Shown piece by piece: positions 32,942 to 45,632 of a stretch of 60,000 nucleotides of DNA. A model generated the notes under the pieces. The model had not been told where the DNA came from, searched no databases, and saw only the letters and a list, made by a program, of their open reading frames with translations. Numbering within the stretch: the first letter of the stretch is position 1; each line of letters opens with the position of its first letter. Source of the stretch: Takakia lepidozioides (taxonomy: Eukaryota > Streptophyta > Takakiopsida > Takakiales > Takakiaceae); assembly GCA_030704615.1 (NCBI GenBank), contig CM060733.1, positions 30,134,001 through 30,194,000 of the forward strand, written 5' to 3'. A program made the position numbers and the translations under genes.

Positions 32942-34240
32942 TTCGACTCTCGTAGTAGCTGTTTCAGAACTAGTGGGGATCGAAATCCACAGACTCCCTG
33001 CAGAGAAATGAACTTTATAACGTCCGCGGAAAGCTCATAGAGAGAAAGTGTACTTCTTCTGGCTTTGATTCCGGGGGAGAGGTGGGTGCATGCAATGTTT
33101 TAAAGAGTACTCATATCGTTGTTTAACGTAGCCTTGTGGCCAATGTTCTAGACAGAGAGACGTTGACGCTTGTAGTGTGGTCACGCCTACCTGACATCAT
33201 TGCATGTTACCATAGACACGGGCATGCTGTCTGCATGAGGATGGCCCACTGCGCGATCTATCCTCAGGGGTGCGCTTTACCTCTGATCTCTAGCCTACCA
33301 CGACAACAATCACCAGGAAAGTGCAGTCTCTCAGAAACAACTGTATTTAATATAAGGAATCAGCACCACGACACGCACACAGATCACACTTGTGCAAACC
33401 CCAATACAGTTACGTATCCCTATATTTCCTACGTCAATCCTCGGGCTAATTGTCCATGCAAGTTGGCTCCAACGTGTAAGCCTCGTAACAGCCCGGAGTC
33501 CCTTCTTTACATAGACCTCAATGCTTTTCGAGACTACCCAAGTTGATGATCCACAGTCAGTTCACTTCTCTGAGAAGAGGGCCTCGTCATCAAGTATGAC
33601 TTCCCAAGTGCACAATCTCCAAAGCCTTAGAATCGTGGAAGAAATGAGGACGAAGTGCAGCCACGACATTGGTGTCAAAGATCAGTAACTGACCGTTGGA
33701 GTGTGACCCGACCTACCCCTGCCACACAAAACAGTAAATTGGGACCACCCCCCGTCCAAGATTATAATGTTCGAGTAGCCTGGGGGAGGGATCCATTGGG
33801 CATGTTCGGACACTGCTGCTGCTGAATTTTCCACAGCCAGTCTGCTTTGTATTGACATTTACTAAGGGGTCAAAATGCTCAACTGTCTATATAAAACGTT
33901 TATCCAACAAAAAAGCCCAGCCAGTCTTGCATGCATGGCAGCCTCTGTCATCCCCGGCCTAAAGAACTTTCAAGTCCATCAGATATGTGGCCAAATTTCT
34001 TTGAACATGCACAGCCACTTGTCAGTCAACTGTATACCCGCGCAGCAGTAGAGTGTGCAGCTTCCAAGCCACGTCATCATTCTGGTAACGTGGTAACCCC
34101 AAAACCATGCAAGAAAGTTGAGTGGTGCGGATTATAATGGGGAGATCTTGTGGCTTGCTAAGTGCATAGGCAAAGGGGATGGTGTTGGCATGTCATGCAC
34201 GACTCCCTTCCCTTTCCAACAAAGCTTAAATAGCTTTACC
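32942..34240. other. Gene-free stretch, including the monooxygenase 5' flank
   Basis: No coding sequence recognised. The 136-codon frame at 33136-33546 has no domain and is not supported. The monooxygenase promoter should lie just above 32941; no clear TATA box is seen. Confidence 0.4.
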
Positions 34241-34244
34241 ATAA

Positions 34245-34430
34245 TTTACGCAAGTTCCTTGGGGATGCGTCATCATTTTTTATTTTATTTAAATCTAAAG
34301 GTCACATTTACGCTTCATTGGGATGCGTCATCAATTTTTATTTTATTTTCTAAAGGTCACATTTCACCATATGGTAATTTACGCTTCCTTGGGATGCCTC
34401 ATCATTTTTTTATTTTGTTTTTTAAAGGTC
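34245..34430 (+). repeat. Three tandem copies of a SINE tail-like unit
   Basis: CTTCCTTGGGGATGCGTCAT-like words followed by TTTTTATTTTATTT and AAAGGTCACATTT recur at about 34250, 34312 and 34382. The same CTTCCTTGGGGA.GCGTCAT core ends the SINE at 3755-3935, so this is probably a tail of that family amplified without its Pol III head. Confidence 0.55.
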
Positions 34431-34440
34431 ACATCTAACT

Positions 34441-36100
34441 CGACCACGATAAAAAGTTTAAGCGAGAAAAATTGCAAGCTAGGTAATTGTGACTGACCCA
34501 ATTTGAGTTGCTTGGGGATTAACCCTTAAAGGACGAGCTAACTTTTGGGACTTTTCCGAACAAGTGGGCCATACCCTCCATTGCTGAGCTCTAACTTCCT
34601 ACCCCCTTACATCCAGCTGGATGGACCGTTCCATTTCATCCCTACCTACTACATGAAGGTCCTCAGACAATTGTAGCACTTTTGACCGTTCCATTTAGTA
34701 GATTATAACAAAAGAAAATTGGCCAAGTTGACACCATCAACAAAAAAAAAAAAAGGAAAATTTGCTTTGACCATGCAAGTTTGGTGATTTTACAATTTTT
34801 CTTGGAGAAATGGCTTCCAGAATCCGGATGAGGGGCAATGAACAGGTCATCTCCCAGAATCTCAGACCAAAATGCCAGAAATATTGGGGCGCTACTTTGT
34901 ATGTGAAATCTGGGGGGTAAATTATCTTGTTTTGGCTTCTTTCCCAAGGACACCCATGAGGTGACATTTGTTTTCCAATTCCTCTGATAAGTAAGTGCAC
35001 AGTAACATTTTATGGTGCCTTGTCCAAAAAAATTGGCATTATGATAAATTTTCATCTTGAACATTGCCCATTTGACTGCCACGTAGGCAGGTCAATGGTG
35101 CTCTAACACTGGATTTCATGAAACCCTGGCACTTTGCAAAATTCTAGGGAGCAGAGCTTTTATGATTTTTTGGCGCTGTAAATTCTCACATGTGCTCCTC
35201 CCACATCTACCATTCATCTTCAAGGTTCACTTCCATCCACTATCATCCATGGGAGTTGGAGCGTGGCAAGTAATCTGGTCGCATCGTCCTTTAGGGGATA
35301 AAGGGGTGAAGTTGTGGTGAGTAGTGTGGTCAGCTCAATAATTTACATGTGAAGGTATTGTGTATACTAGATCAAATCCGACTGATGTGCATGCATGTGT
35401 ATACTAGATCAAATGAATTGATCCATGCGTTTCAATTTTCAAACTACTCTCTCTAGGAAGGTAGTAGTTTAGTACTTCACTTCCTTCCCAAAAATAGTTT
35501 TCTATTACGTTGGGTCTTGTATATCATTTCCCATGTTAAAATATGTAATATGTATATATATATGTCTGCCTCATGGCCTCCTGTCCAGTGATTTTTTTCT
35601 TAAATTTGAAAAATAGCACGAGTGGCTACAAGAAATAGCTATATATTCTATTCATCCATTGAAAATTTGGATAGAATCATCCTCATATGTACTTTCATCT
35701 ATTTATATCATCCACATTTGGCAAATTCATCCATCTTTTTTTTTTCCTTGTAGAAGTTTGGCAATTTCATCCATGAAAAAACAGGGAATTTGTGACAGAA
35801 TATTCCATTTTAATGGTTTGAGGTCGTCATTTCGCGATTTTTCGCCAAAAATAAAACACTGCTCCAGTCTTGGTCATTTTTGCCAAGACACCTTTTAATA
35901 TGATTTAAAGGGCCTCCGTCCCCTTTTGTTTTATATATATATATGAGTTTGCAACATAATTAGTCAACTTGCTCTACGAGAACGTAGCCACAAGGTCAAG
36001 TGGCGCTAAGTTACGTCGCCGATGGCCAAAATCTTCCCTCTAGTCGGATTATCAACTTTTTGCATAACTTCAAACTTGATCCTTATCCCCGTCATTACTA
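34441..36100. other. Gene-free, AT-rich stretch
   Basis: No gene recognised. Contains poly-A/T tracts (34740, 35740) and short (TA)n runs (35553, 35930). A 139-codon minus-strand frame at 34663-35082 is low-complexity and unsupported. Confidence 0.4.
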
Positions 36101-36107
36101 GTGTTGT

Positions 36108-37067
36108 ACTGGTATATAGGTATTGCCTGGTATGTGCTCAGGTATCTCCAATGGTATCAAAGACCCTACCCGCCTAATATCAACCAAGAGAAATACCCTG
36201 GTTATTAACAGGTTGCCCCCAATAAATCCGAAAGACGTAATACCCTGACTTCTAGCAAACCAGTATGGTATTCATTTTTGTTCTGCCTCGTAAATACGAG
36301 TGTTCCCCCATCAATGTTGCTGTAAGGTCCCTCGTAGTGTTTGCTGTCATACATCATAGCTGCGGCGGCCCTCCTGGCTGCTAATGTGATTGATTCCATC
36401 TAATACTGAATCAATTTTTGCAATCATGCCATTGTTCTAGAGACACTTTCAGTTTTACTTTTTTTGTAACTACCAAAAGACTTCTTTGATTTGAAGTATC
36501 TGTTGGGGAGTTTTGTTACAACAATGCTCTTATTACCTTATGCTCTTATGCTCTTATGCTCTTATTACCTATTGCTTGTATCTTATCTAATACCAGACCC
36601 GGATATATGTACAACTGGTATCACCCAAACACCTACTCATGTATTTATACTAGATCCAAAAAATTCTCAATTCCTTCTATTTATACCAATCCAATACAGT
36701 GTTTTTATTTCTGGCAAAATTTCGCACTTTTCCAACCTCAAAAAAACAAATGGAATATTCTGTCATAAATTCCCTATTTTTCTCATGGATGAAATCGCCA
36801 AAATTCTCCAGAATTCGCCTAATATGGATGAAAGTACAGAGGACGATGATTCTGTCGAAATTTCAGTGGATGAACAGAAAATATGGCTATTTCCTGCAAA
36901 ACTCAGTAGCCACTCCTGTTATTTTCCAAATTTGAAAAAAAAATACTTGTCCAATATCTAAAATTGTGAAATTAATGTAATACCAGGACCTGCCATATCT
37001 CATACTTCACTACCGGTACTTACTCTGGTAGGTCAATATTCTGATATTGGTACAACACTGGTCTGCT
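36108..37067. repeat. Candidate non-autonomous TIR element
   Basis: The left edge reads TAGTGTTGTAC and the right edge GTACAACACTG, an inverted pair of about 11 bp. The interior is AT-rich and without coding character. Flanks GTCATTAC and GTCTGCTA match only partly, so an 8-bp target duplication of the hAT type is not established. CAGTGTTG-like edges also occur at 1058 and 2882. Confidence 0.3.
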
Positions 37068-38094
37068 ACATGCTTTAAGGCCAATATTGTACACCTCATT
37101 GCCATCCGATCCCTCATTGCTTTCATCCCTAATAAGCGTCAACTTGAAAACCATCAACCACCTTTAGCACTAGTTAAACCCATCCATCTTTTAATGTAGA
37201 GCCCACCCATGAAAAGGCAACAAGTTGGCCGGTTATAAGAATTTTACATATCCGCCGGTTAAGGTTACTTCAATATTTTTGGGATAGACACACTCCATGG
37301 TTATGTATAAGGATAAAAAAATTATTTTAATATATCCATCGGTTATCTATTCTACAAAATTCTTCAAATTTAGACGGTTACGAATAGGTTATGAATAGGA
37401 CGGTTAGAGGTGTTCTAAAATTGGCGGTTTCATATAATATATTGAATGGGCACTTCTCAATGATTTTTGTTAAAAATAATCAATTCTCACATGACATCCA
37501 AATGAAGATGAGAACCTTTAATAAAAATGAGTAATAGATAGGTAATGCTAGAATGCTCCAAGCACATGAGAGATTTATCCGCAATGACAAATAAAATGAT
37601 TAAAGTAAAAAAAGGAAGAAGGCCAAAGAGGGAAGTTGGCTAACATTTAACATAGCAATAAGTTATACATAGTGAGGCACCTCTTGCAAAAGTTGCCAAT
37701 AGCGAGGCATGCAGGCAATCAATGCAGTTGCATTGTGTGAGGAGGCGTGTCATATATTTCACAGTTCTAGGGGTGGTCAAACCGCCTTACTAATCCGGGT
37801 ATAGAGTGTAGTGCTAACCTTAATATAGGGTACATATACATACTCACCTCCCAACTGTTGTTTTGTAAAAATACCATGTATGCGGTTATGTATACTTACT
37901 AACCGGGGTGATAACCGACTCACTAACTGGGGTAGAGTGCTATACCCGGCCAACACTGGTTCACACATATCTCCACAAAGTTCGATCCATTGAAATATTT
38001 CGAGCAATAACATGGCACACCAACTATCATAACTAGGAGCCAGTGTACAACCCATTTCACACACCACAAACGATCCAATCCGCATAGCACACTC
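37068..38094. other. Gene-free stretch
   Basis: AT-rich with scattered CCGGTTA and CGGTTA words around 37225-37430, recalling the 2423-2757 repeat. No coding sequence recognised. Confidence 0.4.
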
Positions 38095-39580
38095 CTACCA
38101 ATTTTGGCTTTCCTCCACCAAATCTAAGTGCCGAAAAATAGCCCCCATAATAGACTTGTATACATTAAGTTTTTTCACCGCATCTCCGAGCTCCATATCT
38201 GTAAACGGGGCAGAGAGGGAAATCAGATCTTCCGCAGAGATTGCGGATGGAATGGTGTCCAAAACCAAATTCTTGTAAGCTGCCTGCTGAGGGTTGGGAG
38301 CTGGCTTCTTGAACAGGGAAGAGAAGTATGAGGCTGCAAACAAAGACATGTCTAAATAGGGGTAGAAAGGAATGCCCCCTGGTCATTCTGAAAGGCACTA
38401 ATCGTTGTTGCGTCCCTCTTTTGTTTAGCCTTGAGAAAAAAATACCGTGACATTTTCTCTCCCTTCAACGACCAGTTAACACCTGCTTTTCTACGAAAAG
38501 CCTCCTCCATATCCTTAAGGAGCTCGGCAAGGTTGCGTTTCGCCAGGTTGAAGGATGACATCGTGTGGGGGCCCACCCAATTGGATTCAATAACACTCTG
38601 GCACTGGGCCAGGCACTTTAAAAGCGCTTTCTCCTTCTCATCCGCTCTGCAGCAAAGGATAGAGCTAGGGAACGAGCAACCTTCCTTGATTCCTCCAGTT
38701 TCCTAAGAAATCGCAGGGTGGGGGAGACAAACTCGTTCCCAGCTCACTTCCAGGTGTCTTTTAGCTGCTTGAGGAAATCTGGTTTGGCGAGGATTGCAGA
38801 GAAGCCACTTCTTTTGGCATTGGCTCCAGGCAGAGAGAAAGAGACTGACACACTGGCATGATCGAAATTCGGAAGAATAGGCCTTGATCCTGTGGAGCAG
38901 CCCAAATTAGAGGGGTGGGCGAGCAGTAAATTCGATCCAAGCGAGCCATTCTAAGATCCGGGGGTTGGCGGTTGTTGGACCAAGTAAAACAAAGGCCTTT
39001 AGAGTTATCATCCCTAGAATCCACCATCCCAGCAGCAAAGCAAAAGGACTCCCACGCGTCAGCTTCATCTGCTGATAAGCAGGGGGATGTGGATGCGAGT
39101 CTCACTCGACCATGTTAAAATCACCACCTAAAATCCAGTGGGTGATGTGAGGATGGCTCAGAAATTTCTGCCTTAAAAAGGACCAGAACTCCACCCTCTC
39201 AATTACAGAGTTAGGTGCATAAATGTTAACAAAAGTACATTCCTGAAAACCGAAAGCTGCTGCATAAATGCACACTGCACACTGCACCTGCCCCTGCAAC
39301 CAAGTTTCCACCTTAGCGATTGAGGGAAGCAGCGATGGAGAGACCAAAATGGCTGTCCCACCACGTGAGTCTGCAATTGTGGGGTTCCACTAGCTCGCCT
39401 GGGGGGGCCAAAACGAAGGATCCAGGGCATCAATTTTAGGTTGGTCCAGCTTCTGTTACTGAAGGAATATGAATTGGCATTGATCAAGGAGGAAGCCCAG
39501 CGTTGGAGACGTCTACGCTTAGGCATGGTAGCCTCCGAGCCAATGCCCCGCACGTTCCAGGTTATAAGAGAACAATTCAT
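38095..39580 (-). pseudogene. L1-like LINE fragment: AP-type endonuclease and linker
   Basis: Reading leftward from 39580: MNCSLITWNVRGIGS (start of an exonuclease-endonuclease-phosphatase domain), FVNIYAPNS, then WILGGDFNMVE (the GDFN motif), CFTWSNNR and MARLDRIYCSP. A linker follows: LAKRNLAELLKDMEEAFRRKAGVNWSLKGEKMSRYFFLKAK, then FTDMELGDAVKKLN. Frame breaks occur near 39390, 39100, 38580 and 38350. The reverse transcriptase that should follow is absent; the element stops at about 38095. Upstream (39581-40104) may hold the end of its ORF1 or 5' leader but shows no domain. Endonuclease nicks target DNA in LINE retrotransposition. Confidence 0.8.
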
Positions 39581-40321
39581 GTAGGGTTGATGGAAAAGCC
39601 CGTGGAGACACCACGAATTGATGGCTTGTTGTAATGGAGGCCGTAGAACACGTCGAGAAGAAGGTCACAGGCCTTGGAGCAGGCTGAAGAGGGCCGGAAG
39701 CAAGCAGTAAACAGGACCAGACTTGTCATGAAGGCAAGGGTACACCATGTTGCACCTGGCAGCCCATCGAAAATCATCCTGAAACTGAGCCATCGTGGCT
39801 CTTTAGGGACAAGATCAGGAAAGAACAAAGGAAACAACCTGATAAGAAGCAGAAGACAGGGAGCAACCAGATTGCTGGAAAAACAAGACAGATGGAGAGA
39901 GTAATTGTGAGCCTGGCTCACCGGAGGTGGTTCATGCAGTGCTAAATCCAATGGCGCCAGGTTGACCTCGACTGCTTCCACCATTTGTATGTTGTTGATA
40001 ATCATGAAGGTAGTTGCAAAACCAAGCTGAACTACCTCATGAGAGTAGTTGCACACCACCTCCTTGGAGGTAGTTACAGTAAGCGTCAACCATCGGAACC
40101 ACATTCACAGAATGGAACCTGAGGCCTGCGCATCGCCTCAGCGCTATCGACCTACCACCAGACCACAACCTCCACCGTACCAATCATCTGACGTTTTTTC
40201 GATATATAAGAGAAACAGGGGAATAGGGATCCTTTTAATGTAGCGGGGCAGCTGTCAGGTCCCTGTCCCCTCTGCACCGTGCGGCCTCATTACGACGAGG
40301 CCTTACAAAATTCTGAGGCCT

Positions 40322-40640
40322 TGTACACCCACTTCACATATACACTAACACCCGAGTACACTGCCTTGACCTTGTGTTAGGGCACCCTCTTTATACAAAA
40401 GCCCAAGCTTTAGTTGCCCGCCGCGTGGCGAGGCGTCACAAGCCAAAACCCACAGTGCCGCTTTCTTACCCTAGATCTGATGAAGGGCCAGGATGTAGCC
40501 ACCAACCAAAACTAACCCTAACCTAGATATCATTGTAACGGTCTAACGGCTTTATACGCCAAAAAATTATACTATGGATGTGTATCACCGTTTTGGATGA
40601 AACGAGCCATTTCTAGCCTAGGCAAATATGAGCCATCACA
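40322..40640 (-). repeat. Probable LTR (3' LTR of the minus-strand gypsy element)
   Basis: The 319 bp starts TGTACACCCACTTCA and ends GAGCCATCACA (TG...CA). It matches 53404-53708 along its length with scattered substitutions and a few small indels. It lies just beyond the integrase end of the minus-strand gypsy coding region, where the 3' LTR is expected. A G-rich tract (GTGGGGGGGTAGG on the minus strand) about 10 bp inside could be the polypurine tract. No 5-bp target duplication is seen outside the pair. Confidence 0.65.
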
Positions 40641-40969
40641 TCTGTGAAGCCTACCCCCCCACAAAAAATCCTGAGCTCCGCGAAGGAAAACAAATAATAA
40701 GGAAGTATCACCCTCCACTGCTGGGTGAAAAACCTACCAAGGGAAAACCTGGCACCTGCAAGTTGGGCCGAGGACAAAACCCTTGGCTAGGAAAACCGTG
40801 CAGGGAGTACAAATGGTGATATACCATGAAACTAAAATGTTTCTAAGTCCTAGAGAGGTCAAGTCCTAGGATCCCAAGAGTCACCATCCGCAAACTAAGA
40901 CTAAGCCGATGAAGAGAAAGAGGATCAAGCTGAAGTAGATCGGCTAAGAAGATCAAGACATCACCCCAC

Positions 40970-42157
40970 CATGCGCCCCTCCACATTGATACATGTAAGA
41001 TCAAAAACTAGCTCGGAATGCACCAAGTCCGTCAAGGAAACAGGTTCATCCCACACTTCAATATTAGAGCCTTGTGGAAGAAAGAGAGCACGTCACCCAT
41101 GTAAAATCTGATAGATCAAGTATGGACCGTCGATCTTGAGCTTAGATTTGCATGCATGCTTGCCATGTTGTAATTGAACGCACACGATCTGTCCCATCTG
41201 AAACAGGTTAGAATACTTGACACGCTTGTTAAAATTACGGGCCTAGGTTAGCTGAGCCTTACCAATGTTCGTTTTGGCATCATGGATAGACACCGCATAC
41301 CAAGCATGAAGATCCTCAACAAAGGTATCAAGATCAACCGGATCAGCAACAGGTAAAAGGAGTAGAATGCAAAGGAGAAACACATTTGCGACCATACAAC
41401 AACTCAAAAGGAGTCTTCTTGGTGCTAGCATACACGGCGGTGCGATAAGCAAAGAGAATAGGGGGAAGAAAGGTATCCCATTCCCTGGTAAACTTGAGCC
41501 ATTCTTCTCCAATATTCGGCAAAGAGTCTGGTTGAAGCGTTCCGTGAGGCCATTGGTCTGGGGATGGTATGGGGCTATGGTGGAATGCTTAACACCGAAA
41601 TTGAAGCAAACTATCGTGAGGAACTGGTTACAAAACTCCTCGCCTTGATCCGTTAGTATCTCCCGAGGACACCCATGCCGCATAAGGATCTCATTGAAGA
41701 AGAACTAAGCTACAACATCACTAGCCTTGGAATGCAAAGGCCGGACTTCTACCCACTTAGTCAAGTAGTCGGTAGCAACACAAAGGTAGCTTCGACCCTT
41801 TGATGTGAGTGCGAGGGGTCCTACTAAGTCAATGCCAACACGAGCAAAAACATGGGTGACAGGCAAAGGCTGCAGCTCATACAAGATCCGGGCCCTAGGG
41901 AGAGCAATATTAGCACGACAACCTTCACACTTAGAGATGAATTTCGTGACATCTCGATGAATGCCCAGCCAATAGTAAACATCTTGGATGTCGGCCACGG
42001 TCTTCTTGATACCAAGGTGACCTGCATACAAGGAACAATGAAAACGCTCCAATAAAGCATTCAGCTGGCTCCATGGTGGCACCTCCAAATAGCATGGCAC
42101 TCCCCCTCTAGTGAGCTCCTTGAAAAGCTTATCACCCATGAAACGGTGAGTAGACAC
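40970..42157 (-). pseudogene. Ty3/gypsy integrase
   Basis: Order on the minus strand: zinc-binding HHCC region (HCSLYAGHLG, then CEGCRAN), core with VGIDLVGPLA (first Asp), then LTDQGEEFCNQF (second Asp) and HPQTNGLTERFNQTL (Glu), and a C-terminal region (FQMGQIVCVQL, then KLKIDGPYLIYQ) running to about 40970. A stop/frame break at about 41700 separates the first and second catalytic Asp, and more breaks follow 41243. There is no PHD finger, so it differs from the fragment at 13.1 kb. It inserts element cDNA into the genome when intact; this copy is not. Confidence 0.85.
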
Positions 42158-42531
42158 ATGCTATAGAATTTGTTTACACAAGGACTTGGAAAGGCCAGCT
42201 GGCGAACGCCATGATTGGCATCGCTGGAGTAGCGCAGCATGTAGCTGATCATCCATGACTGTACTGCACATAAGAGGTAGACAATGAGCTTTAGAGAAGG
42301 TGGTCTGGAGTACCTGCACCTATAATCTCCAGCCAGGGATACCTTCACCTCATTTATTACTACTCATGACAGCCAAATCAGGCCTTGAGGCTCAAGCCAA
42401 TAATCACACCGAAGTGCAGCAGCCGGATTACAACATACTCGGGGGCCTAGGAAAGAGAAGAGCTGAAACACAACAAGGAACTTCCACCAAACCATCCGAA
42501 TTCTCTCTAGGCGATAGATCCACCACACATA

Positions 42532-43204
42532 CTAACACACGAATAAATCAACCAGGATCATCAAGAAGGCTAGACTAGCCCCAAGCAGCCAATATGCCGT
42601 TGGAATCCAAGGCCAAGGGGTGCTGATTTGCACAAAGAAGGTTGAGAAGAGGAGCAGGAGCAGGAAGAGGGGTTGCATCTGCAGCAACAAGGTCATCCAA
42701 GGTGAGCTTAGGCCTGCTGACAGGAGGATCAACCCGTGTAAGTGCATCAGCATTTGTGTTCTCTTTGCCCTTCTTGTAAACTATATCCATGTCAAATTCC
42801 TACAGGTACATAGCCCACCGAGCAAGTCTGCCATGCAGTTCCCTTGGCTTCACAAGAGCCTTAAGTGGAAGATGATCAGTCTCTACCACAAACTAGCTGC
42901 CATGTAAATATTGCCTGAAATGCTTCAAACCAAATACTAAGGCCAGACCCTCCTTATCAGATATGGAATAGTTCATTTCATGACGATCAAGACGGCGAGG
43001 TGTATAAGCTATGACATGCTCCTTGCCTTCTACAACTTGACATAAGTTTGCAGAAATGGCAACATCCGATGCATCAGTCTGAAGCAAGAAAGATAATTCA
43101 AAGTTGGGAAACATCAGGCTGGGTGTTGAACACAAAGCCTTGCGAAGGGTGTCAAAGGCAGCTTGTTGGGAGAAGGTCCATTCAAACCTGGCATCCTTGC
43201 ACAA
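42532..43204 (-). pseudogene. Ty3/gypsy RNase H region
   Basis: CKDARFEWTFSQQAAFDTLRKAL is followed by FLLQTDASDVAISANLCQ (RNase H Asp), DRHEMNYSISDKEGLALVFGL and FRQYLHGS, then after a break YKKGKENTNADALTR, the end of the domain. The reverse transcriptase to which it belongs is about 6.6 kb away at 49792-50320; the intervening DNA is an insertion at about 43216. It degrades the RNA strand during reverse transcription. Confidence 0.85.
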
Positions 43205-43215
43205 TACCTTCTTTT

Positions 43216-44444
43216 TTTATATTCCCAAAAGCTGGATGATTTTCGCACAGTACTTCACCCCGATATAATCAAGAAGTGCGAAACAGGAAGAGCTGCAGGC
43301 ACTTGGTATTCTTTGACTCGAGAGGCGTTTCTGGAGTACATGTATGCGGTAAGGCCGAGCCTGTACTCACTTGTCTTTTTGAATACATGTTTGTAATTCG
43401 TTTTTACTCATCCCTACTTTGATCAATGCAGCAAGAACTGGCAGAGGCAGCTGAAAGGGGAAATCCGTATACTACCACACTACAACAGAGGAACTTAGGA
43501 CATCAAAGGGTGTGGAGGCAGCAATAAAGAAGGAGTATGAATTTCGGAGAACCAAACTGATGTCCGCCTTCTCTAAGCAGCTTAGAATAGTAGATCCTAG
43601 CCTTGGCGAGGAGTTCCTTCTGCAGATCAAATCTCACTATGACACGCACGTGCACCCGGAGATGCAGCAGGAGAAATTGCGCTCATATCCCGCTCATACA
43701 CCAAGTGTCACCTGATAAGTCCACAGTCTCCCACTCTCATGCTCTCCTGCAACAAACACAACCTTGAGGTTCAATCCTCCAAAACCTGAGGATCGCCAGC
43801 CACCCGCTGGACTATCAGGATCCTAGAGACCTTTCTGTCACCAGCGCCAGTGCGTCAGGGTGGTGGGGCCAGGCTTGCCTACCCAGCCTCCAGCCCTATG
43901 TAGGTGACAGTGTGGTTTCAGTTGAGGTTTCCCAATATAAACCTGCCTGCACTTCGGAAGAATCTACTTCTCAAATTCACGACATAATTGAGTATGTTGA
44001 GAAGCTCCCGCCCAAACTTATGAACACCGATTTATTGTGCATTCCACAGCTGATCAAGACACATCTAGTTGTGATATTCTTTGCAAAAGCTGGCCATCTC
44101 TATGGTTGACCCCCAAACCAAAATTAGATGGCTGGAGATTTGGAACTCAGATCAGACAGTGAAGGACTTGAATCAGTTCTCTAAGAGCACTATACAGCCT
44201 GGCACAAAGGTGGAGGGAATCAGTGACATTGTGTTTGACAATTGGCTTCACAAGGCTACATTTTGGAGTCATGTGTGTATTCATTCAAGTTTCATCTTTG
44301 TTGACTTCATGAATGTAATAACTACCTTATTTGCAAAACAGACAAATGTACCCTTTTTAGTTGGAGAAACGCGCCATCCTTGTCCTCGAGCAGAATTTGA
44401 AGGACTTGAATATTTCTATTGTTTCCCCGCCTCAAATGACATTG
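43216..44444 (+). other. Unclassified coding-like block between gypsy and the CACTA #2 terminus
   Basis: Plus-strand segments look like decayed exons: QKLDDFRTVLHPDIIKKCET...EAFLEYMYA up to a GTAAGG donor near 43350; after ATGCAG at 43432, QELAEAAERGNPY; then KKEYEFRRTKLMSAFSKQL and GEEFLLQIKSHYDTHVHPEM to about 43710; later TSEESTSQIHDIIEYVEKLPP and DPQTKIRWLEIWNSDQTV. Frames are broken and I recognise no domain. It ends exactly at CACTAC (44445), so CACTA #2 probably inserted into it. Confidence 0.35.
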
Positions 44445-45040
44445 CACTACAGCAAATGGGGGGGGGGGGTTGCAACGCCAGCCGCGCCCCCATGCCCCGT
44501 GCGGCGCCGAGCGTGCGACGCCAACCCCGCGGAGCGTATTTGCGACGCCGGGCAGTCGCCGCCAAACCCCGCGGGCCGCCACTTGGCGCCGGGGCCAGGC
44601 GGCGACACCTGGCCGTCGCACGGAGTGATGGAGGGCAAATGGCAGCCCTTCCATGCGACGCCCAAGCATTGCCCCCAGCGAAGGGCAAAAGGCAGCCCTT
44701 TCGGGCAACGGCCGCTCATCGCACGCCGGAAAAAAAAAAAAAACCCCCTTCGTTCATCGCAGCCCTTTCTTGCGACGTCAGGCCGTCGCATAGTGCCATG
44801 AAAGGCAAAAGGCCCCTGCGACGGCCGGGCGTCGCAAATTGCCCGGCTGCCCTATTCTTGCAAAAAACAAAATTGGGTCACAGTGTGCGACGGCTGGCCG
44901 TTGCCGTGTGCAACCCCCGGCCTCATAAATCCATTCAAAAAAACTGGTCGCAGATGACGACGGTTGGCCGTCGCCGTTTGCGACCCCCGGCCTAAAAACT
45001 GCGTCGCAGGTGGCGACGCATAGGGGTCGCAGGCAGCGAT
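44445..45040 (+). repeat. Left terminus and GC-rich subterminal repeats of CACTA #2
   Basis: The end starts CACTACAGCAAATGGGG at 44445 and has an 11-base G run at 44458-44468. The next 550 bp is far more GC-rich than its surroundings and packed with GGCCGTCGCA, TGCGACGGC and GACCCCCGGCC words in both orientations. TGCGACGGCCGGGCGTCGCA at 44817-44836 is a near-perfect palindrome. Such arrays are the binding sites of CACTA transposition proteins. Long open frames here come from base composition. Confidence 0.75.
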
Positions 45041-45632
45041 GGCAGGGCTTTCTAGATTTAGGTTTAGGGCCTTTGGGGGTTCTTAGTTTTTTTTTTTTTT
45101 CATATGGTACTGGGATAGGGTGTTTGTTTTTCTTTATGGTTTAGCTTGTTGTTGTGGACCTTCTTGTAGATTGTGACATTCATTTTGATAATTCTCTTGA
45201 TACCACATATGTATGTATTGCTCCAACATATTCATTGCCTCTGCCTTCTTTCTTGAAAGACTATCAGCCACAGCTATATTTGATGAATCATTGAAATAAA
45301 CTACAATATGCATGTATATGTACAATCAATCGAAGGGATGGGTCCAGTTCGGTGCGAGAATTGTTATGTAGCTTTGATTTTGTGTCTAATCAACTTGAAC
45401 ATCATCATCCAGAGCCTCTTCATCCTCATCAAGCTGCAAGTTTTCTTGGTCATCGGAGTCATCGTCATAAATGGCCTGGCCCTCAAAAGGCACCTCCGAA
45501 TCAATCCTCCACCTCGTTGTCAATGGCCGTGTCTTTGTCTCTTTCTCCAACATCTGTATCTTCTCGAGCTTCATCATATAGGGTCCAGGATGCATTGTCT
45601 GGGGTGTCATCATCCTCTTCTACCCCCTCTAC
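45041..45632. other. Internal spacer of CACTA #2
   Basis: Between the subterminal repeats and the TNP2 3' end. A 75-codon acidic minus-strand frame at 45386-45613 may be the C-terminal tail of TNP2, but it has no domain. Confidence 0.35.

Noticed and set aside
33136-33546. 136-codon plus-strand gene
   Set aside because: No domain, no repeat of the pattern elsewhere, and no promoter or splice features.
34663-35082. 139-codon minus-strand gene
   Set aside because: Phe/Lys-rich low-complexity frame from A/T tracts; no domain or splice support.
44081-44995. 304-codon frame and overlapping frames on both strands
   Set aside because: Most of it runs through the GC-rich subterminal repeats of CACTA #2 in every frame; spurious.
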